IMG/VR virus record: IMGVR_UViG_3300027668_000044
Coordinates: 1 to 37,516 of that record
Direction: 5' to 3' (one strand)
DNA length: 37,516 nt
Source: a virus
Numbering within the stretch: the first letter of the stretch is position 1; each line of letters opens with the position of its first letter. The notes below the pieces were generated by a model. That model had not been told where the DNA came from. It did not search any database and saw nothing but the letters and a program-made list of their open reading frames with translations. Below are positions 14,258 to 19,976 of this stretch, in pieces. Both the position numbers and the translations under genes were made by a program.

Positions 14258-14683
14258 ATGGTTAGGAAGTATTTTGCATATTTATTTGAAATATTAAAAT
14301 ATTATGATGTACAGCCTCTACTTTTATTTTGGAGCTTTTCTGATATATTGAACAATCAAGTACTTTGGACTACTCCTTTATATTGGCAGGAGTTAGGTCA
14401 ACCAAACACTTATTATTTATATGCAGCGTATCTATTGGTTAGTATTGGTATATTTATATCAATGTATTCAATTAAAAGATGTTGTATGTTTGTTTCAGCC
14501 TATTTGTTTTTAACATTATTCTCTACAATTAGGTATATAGTAAGCTTATTATCAGACCCTGAATCATCATTTGATTTAATAGCTGTTAAGTCATTAACAA
14601 TCACATTCTTTTACTTATTTATATGGGTTTGGATTTGGTTAAAATTAAAACAAGAAATGTTGTCAAGAACAATTAAGAACTAA
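14258..14683 (+). CDS. Multi-pass membrane protein
   Basis: The 141-residue protein has about four hydrophobic helices (around 17-30, 48-67, 74-95 and 112-131, e.g. YLLVSIGIFISMYSI, LTITFFYLFIWVWIWL) and a basic end. It starts two bases after the phosphoesterase stop, and its TAA shares a base with the next ATG. No family is recognised. It might act in membrane remodelling, superinfection exclusion or lysis timing. Confidence 0.7.
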   Translation: MVRKYFAYLFEILKYYDVQPLLLFWSFSDILNNQVLWTTPLYWQELGQPNTYYLYAAYLLVSIGIFISMYSIKRCCMFVSAYLFLTLFSTIRYIVSLLSDPESSFDLIAVKSLTITFFYLFIWVWIWLKLKQEMLSRTIKN

Positions 14684-14979
14684 TGGACGCTAATATAACT
14701 ACTATTATAGTATCTCTAATAACTGTACTTTTCGGTGGAGGAGCTTGGAAGTTTTACGAGTTTATGGTCAAGAAGAAATCAGAAGATAAAAAAGAAAAGA
14801 GAACTGAGCAGACAATGTATAGAGATGACCTTATATCTAGGGTTGATAAGCTTGAGAATGATAGAGAGTCTTGTAATAAAGCTTTAATGGAGATAAATAA
14901 AGATATGGCTATAGTTTCCACTAAGTTACAATTCTTAGAAAAAGAAAATAACATACTTAAAATAAAGCTTCAGGGCTAA
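14683..14979 (+). CDS. N-terminal anchored coiled-coil protein, spanin-like or accessory
   Basis: The 98-residue protein has one membrane helix at about 5-23 (ITTIIVSLITVLFGGGAWKF) followed by charged linker and long coiled coil (residues about 45-97, RVDKLENDRESCNKALMEI, LQFLEKENNILKIKL). This is the topology of an inner-membrane spanin or of the XhlA/hemolysin-type small proteins. It overlaps the previous gene by one base. The stop codon lies inside the first 29-bp repeat (14974-15033). Confidence 0.65.
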   Translation: MDANITTIIVSLITVLFGGGAWKFYEFMVKKKSEDKKEKRTEQTMYRDDLISRVDKLENDRESCNKALMEINKDMAIVSTKLQFLEKENNILKIKLQG

Positions 14980-15033
14980 AAGTCTTGTAGAAATCGCTTT
15001 AAGGCAAAAAGTCTTAGAGAAAACCCTTTAGGG
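14974..15033 (+). repeat. Two tandem 29-bp repeats (pair A)
   Basis: Unit one (GGCTAAAAGTCTTGTAGAAA..., 14974-15002) and unit two (GGCAAAAAGTCTTAGAGAAA..., 15003-15031) match at 23 of 29 bases. The common core is AAAAGTCTT-n-AGA-n-C-CTTTA, and the 3' part can form a small CCC-TTTA-GGG hairpin in unit two. A related pair occurs at 18546-18606. They bracket the first small-gene island. Confidence 0.8.
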
Positions 15034-15034
15034 T

Positions 15035-15052
15035 GTATGCGTATGCGTATGC
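15035..15052 (+). repeat. Triple hexamer GTATGC
   Basis: GTATGC is repeated three times in a row, then GTTC. A related CGTATGCACGTTC occurs at 18707-18719, again downstream of the other 30-bp repeat pair. Could be short iterons for a DNA-binding protein or replication slippage. Confidence 0.8.
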
Positions 15053-15078
15053 GTTCATATATCCTTATCCTTAATAAT

Positions 15079-15103
15079 CTTATTTAGAACTATTATAAAC
15101 TAC
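15079..15103 (+). repeat. CTTATTTAGAA-n2-ATTATAAACTAC repeat, copy 1
   Basis: The same 25-base pattern occurs at 18794-18818 (differences only in the two middle bases). The first 11 bases also occur at 18624-18634 and 19977-19987. All copies sit upstream of small-gene groups or the terminase, suggesting a shared protein-binding site. Confidence 0.75.
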
Positions 15104-15122
15104 TAAACTTTATGTATATATG

Positions 15123-15166
15123 TTTGGTGGTCTTGTTTTTTATTTGCACTATTGTAGTATAAATAA
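15123..15166 (+). promoter_or_regulatory. Weak promoter-like region before the first small-gene island
   Basis: TTTG (15123-15126), a 20-base spacer and CACTATTG (15147-15154) resemble the Bacteroidetes promoter with two mismatches in the -7 box. The element ACTATTGTAGTATAAATAA (15148-15166) recurs in variant form at 18170 and 16383, upstream of other small genes. An unusual promoter or operator is likely. Confidence 0.4.
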
Positions 15167-15184
15167 TTTAAAACAATAATAGAT

Positions 15185-15424
15185 ATGAAAGTAATAAGTA
15201 AGAGATATATAGATAATAGTAGGTTTATGGAATTTATAAGTGAAATGGCAACACAATTAACTGAAATGAATTATGGTGCTGATACCTTTGTTTATAGTGA
15301 AGATGAACCTAAATTCTCAGATGAGTCGCAAGAATTTTTCAATGATACTTATAGTGAGTATGAACAGATGGCAAATAGTATAATGGGAGTGTATAGTGAT
15401 AATGAATTAACTAAAACTAAATAA
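15185..15424 (+). CDS. Small acidic hypothetical protein
   Basis: The 79-residue protein is acidic, with SEDEPKFSDESQEFFNDTYSEYEQM in the middle; no Cys, no membrane segment. It is the first gene of the island and has an A-rich leader (AAAACAATAATAGAT). No family is recognised. Small acidic early proteins of phages are often host-takeover or anti-defence factors, but there is no direct evidence here. Confidence 0.7.
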   Translation: MKVISKRYIDNSRFMEFISEMATQLTEMNYGADTFVYSEDEPKFSDESQEFFNDTYSEYEQMANSIMGVYSDNELTKTK

Positions 15425-15425
15425 A

Positions 15426-15689
15426 ATGAAAGTAAAAATAATGCAAAGAAGTGTATATCATAAATACGCTGAAATAGAAGTTCAAGTGCCGAATGATATT
15501 AAAGATGAAGATGTTTTTGATTACTTAACAGATAATTCACAGATATATGAGTATGAAATGGATAGTGCTATAAACGAGGCTAAATATGATTTTGGTAATG
15601 GAGAGAATGAGTATGAGGGAATGGATGAAGGTACAGAAAGTGAATGGAGATTTGAAGTTGTAGGTAAAAATTACGGAGGACATTTATAA
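15426..15689 (+). CDS. Small acidic hypothetical protein
   Basis: The 87-residue protein starts with a beta strand run MKVKIMQRSVYHKYAEIEVQV, then an acidic helix region (DIKDEDVFDYLTDN) and ends EWRFEVVGKNYGGHL. The C-terminal GGHL and overall alpha/beta layout resemble small conserved proteins of other Bacteroidetes phages, but no function is known. It starts one base after the previous stop, so the genes are co-transcribed. Confidence 0.75.
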   Translation: MKVKIMQRSVYHKYAEIEVQVPNDIKDEDVFDYLTDNSQIYEYEMDSAINEAKYDFGNGENEYEGMDEGTESEWRFEVVGKNYGGHL

Positions 15690-15706
15690 ATTTAAAACAA
15701 AACAAA

Positions 15707-15913
15707 ATGGGAAAATTAGGACAAAAGACTGAGCATGTAGATATAACTACAAATAAAATAATGGATGAGATAAGAGATTATTTTTGGCACGAACATAATA
15801 TAGATTTAGAGGAATATACCCCTAACTTTATGGGGACACCTGATGAGGTATTAAAAACGGCTGATGATGAAATTTACTCAATAATACATAACCAATTAAA
15901 AAAAATGATATGA
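15707..15913 (+). CDS. Small hypothetical protein
   Basis: The 68-residue protein is helical and charged (TTNKIMDEIRDYFWHEHNI, TPDEVLKTADDEIYSIIHNQL). The His/Trp cluster FWHEHN is notable but not enough to assign metal binding. An AAAACAAAACAAA leader precedes the ATG. Its TGA overlaps the next gene's ATG (ATGATATGA arrangement), indicating coupling. Confidence 0.7.
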   Translation: MGKLGQKTEHVDITTNKIMDEIRDYFWHEHNIDLEEYTPNFMGTPDEVLKTADDEIYSIIHNQLKKMI

Positions 15914-16140
15914 AATTAAAATTATGGGATATACAGAGGAAGGAATATAGAACTGACTACGACTATAATGACATGATTTACGAGGATTCAGAAGAAATAA
16001 AAAACGACCTTATAAACTTTCATTCAGTAGATTTTGGTGGACTGGAAGAGAAGGAATTTAATGAACTATCATTGAACGGAATGTTAATGTTATTTGACTG
16101 GGAAGTGCATGATTCTAAAAAAAATAAAATTACTAATTAA
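15910..16140 (+). CDS. Small acidic hypothetical protein
   Basis: The 76-residue protein has YRTDYDYNDMIYEDSEEIKN and a C-terminal MLMLFDWEVHDSKKNK; the pattern of a short beta unit followed by an acidic helix and a W-containing strand suggests a small folded domain. It overlaps the preceding gene by 4 bases. No family is recognised. Confidence 0.7.
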   Translation: MKLKLWDIQRKEYRTDYDYNDMIYEDSEEIKNDLINFHSVDFGGLEEKEFNELSLNGMLMLFDWEVHDSKKNKITN

Positions 16141-16151
16141 AAACAAATAAT

Positions 16152-16343
16152 ATGACAATAGAACAAAAAGTATTAAGGAATGTAATGGAAGATATGCAGA
16201 AAGAAGTTGAGGTATTTGAAAAAGTTTACGAGAAAGATGATGATTTTCATAAGGATTTCTCAGATTTATCTTATATAGTATACCTTAATGGGATAGCTAG
16301 AATCAAGGAAGTGTTATTTAGAATGAGTATAAATAACAAATAA
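16152..16343 (+). CDS. Small helical hypothetical protein
   Basis: The 63-residue protein is predicted almost fully helical (EQKVLRNVMEDMQKEVEVFE, LNGIARIKEVLFRM). It has an AAACAAATAAT leader. It is the last gene before a repeated intergenic element (16350-16416). Function unknown. Confidence 0.65.
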   Translation: MTIEQKVLRNVMEDMQKEVEVFEKVYEKDDDFHKDFSDLSYIVYLNGIARIKEVLFRMSINNK

Positions 16344-16349
16344 AGTTAA

Positions 16350-16416
16350 TTTAAAATTAGGTACTATCAAAAATTATTCGTTACTTTATAGTATACAATA
16401 ACTAAAAATAAACAAA
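16350..16416 (+). repeat. Repeated intergenic element, copy 1
   Basis: TTTAAAATTAGGTACTATCA... to AATAACTAAAAATAAA closely resembles 18137-18203. The arms GTACTAT (16361-16367) and ATAGTAT (16388-16394) can pair. The downstream core ACTTTATAGTATACAATAA matches the motif at 15148. It leads directly into ATG 16417, so it probably carries a promoter or leader control. Confidence 0.65.
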
Positions 16417-16821
16417 ATGGCAAATCAATTTAAAATGGCAGAAAACGACTTCATAACAAGATTGGAAAATATGGATATAAGTATCTATGGTTTTGAGAAG
16501 TGGAAAGGTCGTGAGGGTAATAATGATATATCTGCAGTGGCTCAGATACAATGGGAGTTTTATACTGAGATGAGAAGTTGGGGGGTTAAAAATGTAGGTG
16601 CTTATGTTACTTATGTTCATATTGAATTTGAAGTTAATTGGTGGAATGAAGATGATAAGGAAGAAATAGAAGAGTACAGTATTGATAGTGAAGATGGAGG
16701 AAGAAATGATTTGATTAAGTGGGAGATTCAAACTGAAATTGACATACAGTTAGGGGATTCTATTTGCCCTAACAATGTAGAGGTAGATTATGATACTAAA
16801 ACAATAACAATTAACTTTTAA
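16417..16821 (+). CDS. Hypothetical acidic protein
   Basis: The 134-residue protein has many Trp and Glu/Asp residues: EKWKGREGNNDISAVAQIQWEFYTEM, VHIEFEVNWWNEDDKEEIEEYSID, then a helical amphipathic RNDLIKWEIQTEIDIQL. It looks like a compact alpha/beta domain with no catalytic motif seen. ATG 16417 follows the repeated element; ATG 16435 is an alternative. Function unknown. Confidence 0.7.
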   Translation: MANQFKMAENDFITRLENMDISIYGFEKWKGREGNNDISAVAQIQWEFYTEMRSWGVKNVGAYVTYVHIEFEVNWWNEDDKEEIEEYSIDSEDGGRNDLIKWEIQTEIDIQLGDSICPNNVEVDYDTKTITINF

Positions 16822-16831
16822 ATAAAATAAA

Positions 16832-17080
16832 ATGCAAAATAAACTAAGAAAAAGACTAGAATTAAGTGTAGTAAGATTCTCTTTTAAGAAAAAAAATGGT
16901 GATACAAGATATGCTACTGGTTCTACTAATATAGAAATGCTTAATATATTGTTTGGACTTAATTTAAAGCCTTTTAAGGAAGAAACTAATAGGGATGGTA
17001 TAACTACTTACTATGATATTGAAAAGAAGAACTGGAGAAGTTTAAGGGATGAAAGTTTAATAAACATTATAAATAACTAA
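16832..17080 (+). CDS. Small basic hypothetical protein
   Basis: The 82-residue protein is basic, unlike its neighbours: RKRLELSVVRFSFKKKNGDTRYATGST, then ITTYYDIEKKNWRSLRDESL. The segment VRFSFKKKNGDTRYATGSTN is a beta hairpin pattern common in small phage proteins with SH3-like or RNA-binding folds, but no function is known. It lies 10 bases after the previous stop. Confidence 0.7.
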   Translation: MQNKLRKRLELSVVRFSFKKKNGDTRYATGSTNIEMLNILFGLNLKPFKEETNRDGITTYYDIEKKNWRSLRDESLINIINN

Positions 17081-17082
17081 AT

Positions 17083-17379
17083 ATGAATATAGATGAATAC
17101 AAGTTAAGTAACCCTACTGATGATGGATTAGGTAGCGGTATGGTAAGTAATTGTTGTGGTGCAGAGACTGGGGAAGGAGATATTAGTACTTGTTGTGGCG
17201 TTAGTATGTGGGGAGAAACCGATATATGTGGAGAATGTAGAGAACACGCTGATAGAGATGAAATGTGTTGTTTTGAATGTGGTGATATTTGTGATGAGAT
17301 TGAGGACTATGAATATAAACAACAACAAAAAGAAAGTGCAGAAGAAAGTGCTAGAGATGGAGAAAGAGATGAAAACTAA
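17083..17379 (+). CDS. Cysteine-rich zinc-ribbon-like protein
   Basis: The 98-residue protein has many Cys in pairs: SNCCGAETG, STCCGVSMW, DICGECREHADRDEMCCFECGDICDE. The spacing (CxxC and CC pairs, with one His) suggests two small treble-clef or ribbon metal sites. The C-terminal 25 residues are a charged tail. The start is two bases after the previous stop. Metal binding is inferred from Cys spacing; function unknown. Confidence 0.7.
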   Translation: MNIDEYKLSNPTDDGLGSGMVSNCCGAETGEGDISTCCGVSMWGETDICGECREHADRDEMCCFECGDICDEIEDYEYKQQQKESAEESARDGERDEN

Positions 17380-17410
17380 CTAAAACTAATAATAACTAAA
17401 ACTAAATAAA

Positions 17411-17587
17411 ATGGATAAAAAACTGATAGATAAAGTAGATGATGGGTTTAATTACTTTAATAGTGGAATACTTGAAGAATTAACTGCCGATACTGGTAGA
17501 CACAGAGTCCAACAATATTATGTTAAAGCGTTTATGGATTATATTGAGCAATTAGAGAGTAAATTAACCAAAACTAAAAATAAATAA
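17411..17587 (+). CDS. Small helical hypothetical protein
   Basis: This 58-residue protein (MDKKLIDKVDDGFNYFNSGI..., HRVQQYYVKAFMDYIEQLES) has an AACTAAAACTAAATAAA leader identical in style to neighbouring genes and ends one base before the next ATG. It is helical and moderately charged. No family is recognised. Confidence 0.6.
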   Translation: MDKKLIDKVDDGFNYFNSGILEELTADTGRHRVQQYYVKAFMDYIEQLESKLTKTKNK

Positions 17588-17588
17588 A

Positions 17589-17954
17589 ATGGGATATAGA
17601 AGTAAAGTAATTATAGGAGTAAAGAAAGGGAAGTTATCCAACGAGTTTGATGCGGTATTACAGAGGCATGACTTCAATACTAATGATACTGGTCTCAGTA
17701 CAGATGGTTACCTAAGGGTATATACAGAGGCTGAGGGGCTTAAATTCTATACTTTTGAATACACTAAGTGGTATAGTACTGATGTTTGGTGCAAGGATAT
17801 TATGGAGACTTTAGTATCTATGGAGGATGAGCATGAGTTGGATGAGGATAATATGGTATTTTGTGTAGGCATAGGAGAAGATGGTGAACTGCACTCTGAG
17901 ATAGGGGAGTACTGGGAGTATGTAGATGTAGTAAGAGATATTAACCTTATATGA
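17589..17954 (+). CDS. Conserved phage protein of the MGYRSxV type
   Basis: The 121-residue protein opens MGYRSKVIIGVKKGKLSNEF, an N-terminus shared by a widespread family of small phage proteins; the fold appears alpha/beta (RHDFNTND, YLRVYTEAEGLKFYTFEYTKWY, then DNMVFCVGIGEDGELHSEIGEY). Its function is not established. The C-terminal TGA overlaps the ATG of a tiny membrane protein gene (ATGA). Strong third-position bias supports coding. Confidence 0.75.
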   Translation: MGYRSKVIIGVKKGKLSNEFDAVLQRHDFNTNDTGLSTDGYLRVYTEAEGLKFYTFEYTKWYSTDVWCKDIMETLVSMEDEHELDEDNMVFCVGIGEDGELHSEIGEYWEYVDVVRDINLI

Positions 17955-18034
17955 GTAAAGATACTAAGGAACTAATCATGGTGGTATTAGCTTTCTGCCT
18001 ACTAATGTACTGTTGCTATGGTACTATTAACTAA
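17951..18034 (+). CDS. 27-residue single-pass membrane protein
   Basis: The gene starts in an ATGA overlap with the previous stop and encodes a short charged N-terminus (MSKDTKEL) and one hydrophobic helix (IMVVLAFCLLMYCCYG). Three cysteines lie in the helix. The size and overlap fit phage-encoded micro-membrane proteins; function unknown. Confidence 0.55.
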   Translation: MSKDTKELIMVVLAFCLLMYCCYGTIN

Positions 18035-18052
18035 CTAAATAAATAAAACAAT

Positions 18053-18124
18053 ATGATAATGACAATTTTTATAGTAGTATTCTTGGCGATACTAGGTTTA
18101 TACTCTGAGATGGGTAGGCTTTAA
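18053..18124 (+). CDS. 23-residue single-pass membrane protein
   Basis: ATG 18053, with an AAATAAATAAAACAAT leader like its neighbours, encodes MIMTIFIVVFLAILGLYSEM plus three residues. One helix spans nearly the whole length. It follows another micro-membrane gene by 18 bases. Function unknown. Confidence 0.5.
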   Translation: MIMTIFIVVFLAILGLYSEMGRL

Positions 18125-18136
18125 TAAAGAAAAGTG

Positions 18137-18203
18137 TTTAAAAATTAGGTAGTCTCAATAAATAATTGGACTATTGATATATAATAACTAAAAAATAATT
18201 AAG
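18137..18203 (+). repeat. Repeated intergenic element, copy 2
   Basis: TTTAAAAATTAGGTAGTCTC... to AATAACTAAAAAATAA resembles 16350-16416. TAGTC (18150-18154) and GACTA (18169-18173) can pair, although the bases differ from copy 1, which suggests conserved pairing rather than mere sequence conservation. The core ACTATTGATATATAATAA lies at 18170-18187. It leads into ATG 18204. Confidence 0.65.
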
Positions 18204-18488
18204 ATGAAAGTAGAAGATAATATAATAAGAGAAAAGTATAGTGAGAGGGGGGGTGGTATTGAGTTAGACTTAACCCCTTATGGGTATGATGGAGAGAAGT
18301 TATCTGCATATCAAAACTATCTAGGTGGTGGCATGTTAGGAAGTGTACAGAACGACTGTACTGTAAGGGACTGGCAAGGTAACATGGAGTTAGTTGATAA
18401 AGCTATGGAGTTAAAGATATTATTCTGCAGGAACATGGGACTTACGCCTGACTTCCTAGATGTTATGCGACCAGCTACTGCATATTAA
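18204..18488 (+). CDS. Small hypothetical protein
   Basis: The 94-residue protein has a Gly-rich middle (ERGGGIELDLTPYGYDG, YQNYLGGGMLGSVQNDCTVRDW) and a C-terminal helix with LFCRNMGLTPDFLDVM. The pattern YGYDGEKLSAYQNYLGGGMLG looks like a conserved functional loop. It is the last gene before the 18517-18545 terminator. No family is recognised. Confidence 0.7.
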   Translation: MKVEDNIIREKYSERGGGIELDLTPYGYDGEKLSAYQNYLGGGMLGSVQNDCTVRDWQGNMELVDKAMELKILFCRNMGLTPDFLDVMRPATAY

Positions 18489-18516
18489 AAAAAAGTTAGT
18501 TGTTTAGTTGTGAATT

Positions 18517-18545
18517 AAGGGGGGACTTGTTATCTCCCCTTTTTT
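18517..18545 (+). terminator. Rho-independent terminator of the first small-gene island
   Basis: AAGGGGGGA (18517-18525) pairs with TCTCCCCTT (18533-18541), with one G-T pair, a 7-base loop and a T-run (18540-18545). This is the strongest terminator in the window and closes the 15.2-18.5 kb island. Confidence 0.85.
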
Positions 18546-18606
18546 CGTTAAGTCTTGGGGGATTCTCTTTAGGGGCTAAAAGTCTTGGGGGATTCCCTTT
18601 AGGGGG
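18546..18606 (+). repeat. Two tandem 30-bp repeats (pair B)
   Basis: AGTCTTGGGGGATTC-n-CTTTAGGGG occurs at 18551-18575 and again at 18581-18605 with one base different; the longer unit includes GGCTAAA upstream of the second. It is related to pair A at 14974-15033 (common AAGTCTT and CTTTAGGG). The pair follows the terminator directly. Confidence 0.85.
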
Positions 18607-18623
18607 GAGGTCGGATTATGCCC

Positions 18624-18634
18624 CTTATTTAGAA
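18624..18634 (+). repeat. CTTATTTAGAA repeat, partial copy
   Basis: The 11-mer matches the copies at 15079, 18794 and 19977. AGAA-tgg-TTCT follows as a small inverted repeat (18631-18641). Confidence 0.6.
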
Positions 18635-18793
18635 TGGTTCTTAATAATATAATTGTTGATAACTTTATTTGTATTTTGTTGTTTATATCAAAAAATTTGT
18701 TATTCGTATGCACGTTCCTATCTATTAAAAATTAGTATAATCTATCTATGCAATAATAAAAGCATAAAAGCAAATAAAAAAGCAAATACTTTT

Positions 18794-18818
18794 CTTATTT
18801 AGAATCATTATAAACTAC
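18794..18818 (+). repeat. CTTATTTAGAA-n2-ATTATAAACTAC repeat, copy 2
   Basis: Matches 15079-15103 in all but the two middle bases. It lies 30 bp before the -33 element of the next promoter. Confidence 0.75.
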
Positions 18819-18847
18819 GATATTAATAAAAAAAAGTGCTTATTTAT

Positions 18848-18877
18848 TTGGTGGCTTAAAAATATGCTGTAAATTTG
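18848..18877 (+). promoter_or_regulatory. Bacteroidetes-type promoter of the AC-rich island
   Basis: TTG (18848-18850; part of TTTGGTGG), a 19-base spacer and TAAATTTG (18870-18877) match the consensus. The TTTGGTGG segment is also present at 15123. The leader that follows contains no G before the ATG at 18920. Confidence 0.8.
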
Positions 18878-18919
18878 CATAACTTTAAACAACTAAACTA
18901 ACTAAACAAACTAAACAAA

Positions 18920-19045
18920 ATGACTACAACAACAACAACAACAACAAAAAGAAACATTTTCAGAACTATTGGTGAAATCTTTAATGTATCTTTATTTATC
19001 ACATTCATGGGATGGATAATATACACAATAGTAACAAACGCTTAA
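18920..19045 (+). CDS. 41-residue membrane protein with a threonine run
   Basis: The protein begins with Met followed by eight Thr, encoded by ACT and seven ACA codons in a row, then KRNIFRTIGEIF and one membrane helix (about 20-37, NVSLFITFMGWIIYTIV). The leader is AC-rich with repeated CTAAAC units. It is the first gene of the second island. Function unknown; the Thr/ACA run may aid translation rather than protein function. Confidence 0.6.
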   Translation: MTTTTTTTTKRNIFRTIGEIFNVSLFITFMGWIIYTIVTNA

Positions 19046-19075
19046 CTAACTAACTAACTAAACAAACTAAACACA

Positions 19076-19345
19076 ATGACAACAAACACACAAACAAACA
19101 AACAAATAAAAGCCTTTAACCCTTCAGGCTCTACCAATTTAGATTATGACTTGTATGATTATATAGATAGCAATCTATTTGCTAACAACATAACTATACA
19201 AAACAATAGTAAACTAATCGTCTATGATTGGAATTTTGAACCTCAAAGAAGTGGAACAAACTACCAAAACAATAGTTACAAAGTGCAGAAGATAAGAAAC
19301 AAAGTACAAACAATTAAGGAAACAATTTTTAAATTAACTAAATAA
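19076..19345 (+). CDS. Hypothetical AC-rich small protein
   Basis: The 89-residue protein starts MTTNTQTNKQIKAFNPSGST and has LDYDLYDYIDSNLFANN and a Gln/Asn/Lys-rich end. It is preceded by a series of AACT/CTAAAC repeats. The A-rich, G-poor codon use differs from the capsid and tail genes. No family is recognised. Confidence 0.65.
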   Translation: MTTNTQTNKQIKAFNPSGSTNLDYDLYDYIDSNLFANNITIQNNSKLIVYDWNFEPQRSGTNYQNNSYKVQKIRNKVQTIKETIFKLTK

Positions 19346-19354
19346 TAAAACACA

Positions 19355-19657
19355 ATGACAACAAAAACAAAACAATTAAGAACAAACAAAGGAAACCTAG
19401 CAGACAATCAATTTGTAATGTATGATAGTAAAAAAATAGTGTTTCAATCATATAGTACAATAATAGCAGAGTATAATGTACAACGGCAACGGCTGACGCT
19501 AGACCACTACACGCATGATATGAGCCGAACAACTGCAAAGTATCTTAATATATTTGTCAATGATACGCTTAGATGGTGTGTTGGTGCTAATGAAGTAAGG
19601 AACGCAAAAAGTGTTAAGAAGTACAATGAAACAACAAAAACCAGAAAATTAAACTAA
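19355..19657 (+). CDS. Hypothetical small protein
   Basis: The 100-residue protein has FVMYDSKKIVFQSYSTIIAEYN, then QRLTLDHYTHDMSRTTAKYLNIFVNDTLRW, a pattern (strand-strand, SRTTxKYxxxF helix) that recurs in small proteins of Bacteroidetes phages, although no function is known to me. The leader ACACA before the ATG is shared with its neighbours. It is basic at both ends. Confidence 0.7.
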   Translation: MTTKTKQLRTNKGNLADNQFVMYDSKKIVFQSYSTIIAEYNVQRQRLTLDHYTHDMSRTTAKYLNIFVNDTLRWCVGANEVRNAKSVKKYNETTKTRKLN

Positions 19658-19670
19658 TAAACTAAACAAC

Positions 19671-19913
19671 ATGCAAACAACAAACAACAAACAAGAACTC
19701 AAAGAACTAATGACAAAGCTATTCGGAAACCTTCATAATATAAACAATAATTATATATCAGGCATGGAGTCCACCGACAGAGACAAAACCAAAAGCATAA
19801 GCAGGATAAAGGATTTTTGTTCTAGTAAGTTTAACATTTATATCTTATCTATTGTATTCATTGGAGGCACAGAGTCAGAGTATCAGACTGCTATTAAAAT
19901 AGAACTGGGATAA
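19671..19913 (+). CDS. Hypothetical small protein
   Basis: The 80-residue protein starts MQTTNNKQELKELMTKLFGN and ends FNIYILSIVFIGGTESEYQTAIKIELG, with one hydrophobic strand pair that is too short and polar to be a clear membrane helix. It is the last gene before the 19938 terminator. No family is recognised. Confidence 0.65.
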   Translation: MQTTNNKQELKELMTKLFGNLHNINNNYISGMESTDRDKTKSISRIKDFCSSKFNIYILSIVFIGGTESEYQTAIKIELG

Positions 19914-19937
19914 AATAAAAAACATATTAAAAAAATT

Positions 19938-19965
19938 AAGGGGCTAAAGTTTAGTCCTTTTTTTT
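19938..19965 (+). terminator. Rho-independent terminator of the AC-rich island
   Basis: GGGCTA (19941-19946) pairs with TAGTCC (19952-19957), allowing one G-T pair, around a short loop, followed by eight T (19958-19965). It closes the 18.9-19.9 kb operon. Confidence 0.8.
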
Positions 19966-19976
19966 ATGTCTAATTT

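Larger units (their letters stand above)
18546..18919. other. Non-coding 374-bp interval with repeats and promoter
   Basis: No open frame fits. It holds the 30-bp tandem pair B (18546-18606), two CTTATTTAGAA copies (18624, 18794), CGTATGCACGTTC (18707-18719), a cluster of AAAGCA/AAAGCAAAT short repeats (about 18765-18790) and the promoter at 18848-18877. The AT-rich middle with short direct repeats is a fair candidate for a replication origin, but no DnaA-box cluster is evident. Confidence 0.6.

Noticed and set aside
17156-17383. Overlapping plus-strand ORF in the Cys-rich gene
   Set aside because: Lies in another frame of 17083-17379, whose Cys pattern and leader fit a real gene; this frame is hydrophobic noise.
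14974-18606. CRISPR-like array from the ~30-bp repeats
   Set aside because: Repeats are directly tandem without unique spacers, only two per site, and diverged.
18765-18790. DnaA-box cluster or proven origin
   Set aside because: Short AAAGCA repeats and AT-richness are suggestive, but no clear iteron set or DnaA boxes are seen, so no origin was called.
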